Assembly: GCF_014892575.1 (NCBI RefSeq)
Contig: NZ_JADBGI010000007.1
Location: 183,628-247,627 of the forward strand
From: Nocardiopsis coralli
Lineage (GTDB): Bacteria; Actinomycetota; Actinomycetes; Streptosporangiales; Streptosporangiaceae
DNA length: 64,000 nt
Direction of reading: 5' to 3'
The notes below the pieces were generated by a model. That model did not search any database. It was not told the origin of the DNA and saw nothing but the letters and a program-made list of their open reading frames with translations. This document shows, piece after piece, positions 63,377-64,000 of this stretch (positions within the stretch are counted from its first letter, which is position 1; each line of letters opens with the position of its first letter). The position numbers were made by a program, and so were the translations under genes.

Positions 63377-64000
63377 TCACGCGCCCGGGACCGGGGGCAC
63401 GGGCCGGTCTCCGGAAGCCGCCGGACGCCCCGGCCCCCGGTAGGCGAGACGGCGCAGCAGCACCTCGGCAGGCCCCCGCCGGCCGGCGCGCTCCAGGGCC
63501 GCGCAGCCCGCGACGGTCGCCAACCAGAGGCCGGTGGCGAAGAGTGCCATCGTCCACGAGGTCAGGTGGGCACCCAGGCCCAGGCCCCAGGCGGCCAGCA
63601 CCGGGGCGCACACCACGGACTGGGCGAGGTAGGCCGACAGGGAGCGCTTGCCGGTCGCGGCCACGGCTCCGGCCAGGGGTCCGGTACCCCGCGCCTGGAC
63701 GCGGCGGGCGACCAGGGCGATGAGCGCGACGTACCCCACACCGCAGAACAGGCCGGTGACCACGTGCGGGAAGGTCAGCATCACCGCGCGGGCCTCGTCC
63801 ATCTCCCACACGCCGGTCTGCGCCAGCGCAAGCGGCAGACCGCCCAGCCAGCCCACGGAGATCCCGACGGCGGCGGCCCCGCGCAGCAGGCCGAGGTGGC
63901 GCCCGGGCTCCTCGAGGATCCGCGAACGCGCGGCCAGGAAGCCGAGAAGGATCGCCACGGGCACCGACATCGACAGCAGGCCCTGGCCGACCACGACCAC
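63377..64000 (-). CDS. DUF418 membrane protein (partial, start outside the window)
   Basis: The C-terminal 207 residues of a DUF418 protein; the 5' part lies beyond the right edge. It has about five hydrophobic helices and the hallmark ATGKRSLSAYLAQSVV followed by RRGPAEVLLRRLAYRG. It is a distant relative of the DUF418 protein at 28364-29596. Function unknown. Confidence 0.88.
   Translation of the reverse strand: MVVVGQGLLSMSVPVAILLGFLAARSRILEEPGRHLGLLRGAAAVGISVGWLGGLPLALAQTGVWEMDEARAVMLTFPHVVTGLFCGVGYVALIALVARRVQARGTGPLAGAVAATGKRSLSAYLAQSVVCAPVLAAWGLGLGAHLTSWTMALFATGLWLATVAGCAALERAGRRGPAEVLLRRLAYRGPGRPAASGDRPVPPVPGA

Noticed and set aside
63003..63723. Plus-strand frames opposite the NmrA-like and DUF418 genes
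   Set aside because: Arg/Pro/Ala-rich translations typical of antisense shadows; the minus-strand products have intact Rossmann and DUF418 motifs.

Overview
The window is high-GC DNA with strong GC third-position bias, frequent GTG starts and many starts that look leaderless. Gene content points to an actinomycete: an actinobacterial aa3/bcc respiratory chain, a PspA-PspAA-HtpX-PspAB cluster, a PASTA Ser/Thr kinase, a PimB'-type mannosyltransferase and DUF4191/DUF3043 membrane proteins. From the proteins I would guess a Nocardiopsis-like member of the Streptosporangiales, but the sequence alone does not prove the genus. Nearly everything is chromosomal core. I see no prophage, insertion sequence, CRISPR array, tRNA, rRNA or biosynthetic gene cluster. 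Gene order from lipA/lipB to pknL follows the Mycobacterium tuberculosis block Rv2175c-Rv2220 (recalled, not searched), with lineage-specific insertions.

Left part (1-13.9 kb, almost all minus strand): DUF4191, lipA and lipB (lipoate synthesis); an FMN reductase behind a MerR/SoxR-type promoter; sucB and lpdA (E2 and E3 of 2-oxoacid dehydrogenase, the users of lipoate); pepA; cobU-cobS; a decayed kinase; an aldo/keto reductase and DUF3043. From 14 to 25 kb the plus strand carries pspA-pspAA and htpX-pspAB (envelope stress), erpA, adoK, rpsD and ctaC-ctaD-ctaF (cytochrome c oxidase), followed by an L,D-transpeptidase.

Middle (25-42 kb): pimB', two paralogous NlpC/P60 hydrolases flanking a TetR-DUF418 pair, an NYN-domain protein, a DEDD/GIY-YIG nuclease, rhomboid, trpD, and ctaE-qcrC-qcrA-qcrB, which completes the respiratory supercomplex.

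Right part (42-64 kb): fadD15-type acyl-CoA ligase, ROK glucokinase, acyltransferase, esterase, a MacS-type histidine kinase, a molybdopterin oxidoreductase, aroF (DAHP synthase) behind an apparent aromatic leader-peptide attenuator, thiI, phosphofructokinase behind a DasR-like operator, a NarL-type response regulator, pknL, the TPP-riboswitch-controlled thiO-thiS-thiG operon, an Rv2175c-like DNA-binding protein, thiE, an NmrA-like reductase and a DUF418 protein cut by the window edge.

The strongest candidate for something undescribed is the leader upstream of aroF. It encodes a 24-residue peptide with all three aromatic amino acids clustered (NFWRFYGY), followed by a perfect terminator hairpin and a competing antiterminator pairing. 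Also notable are a 2-oxoglutarate dehydrogenase E2 lacking the usual catalytic His, a phosphofructokinase with PPi-type active-site residues, a SoxR-like box, a dre-like box, a kinase relic, and a histidine kinase gene with no canonical start codon.
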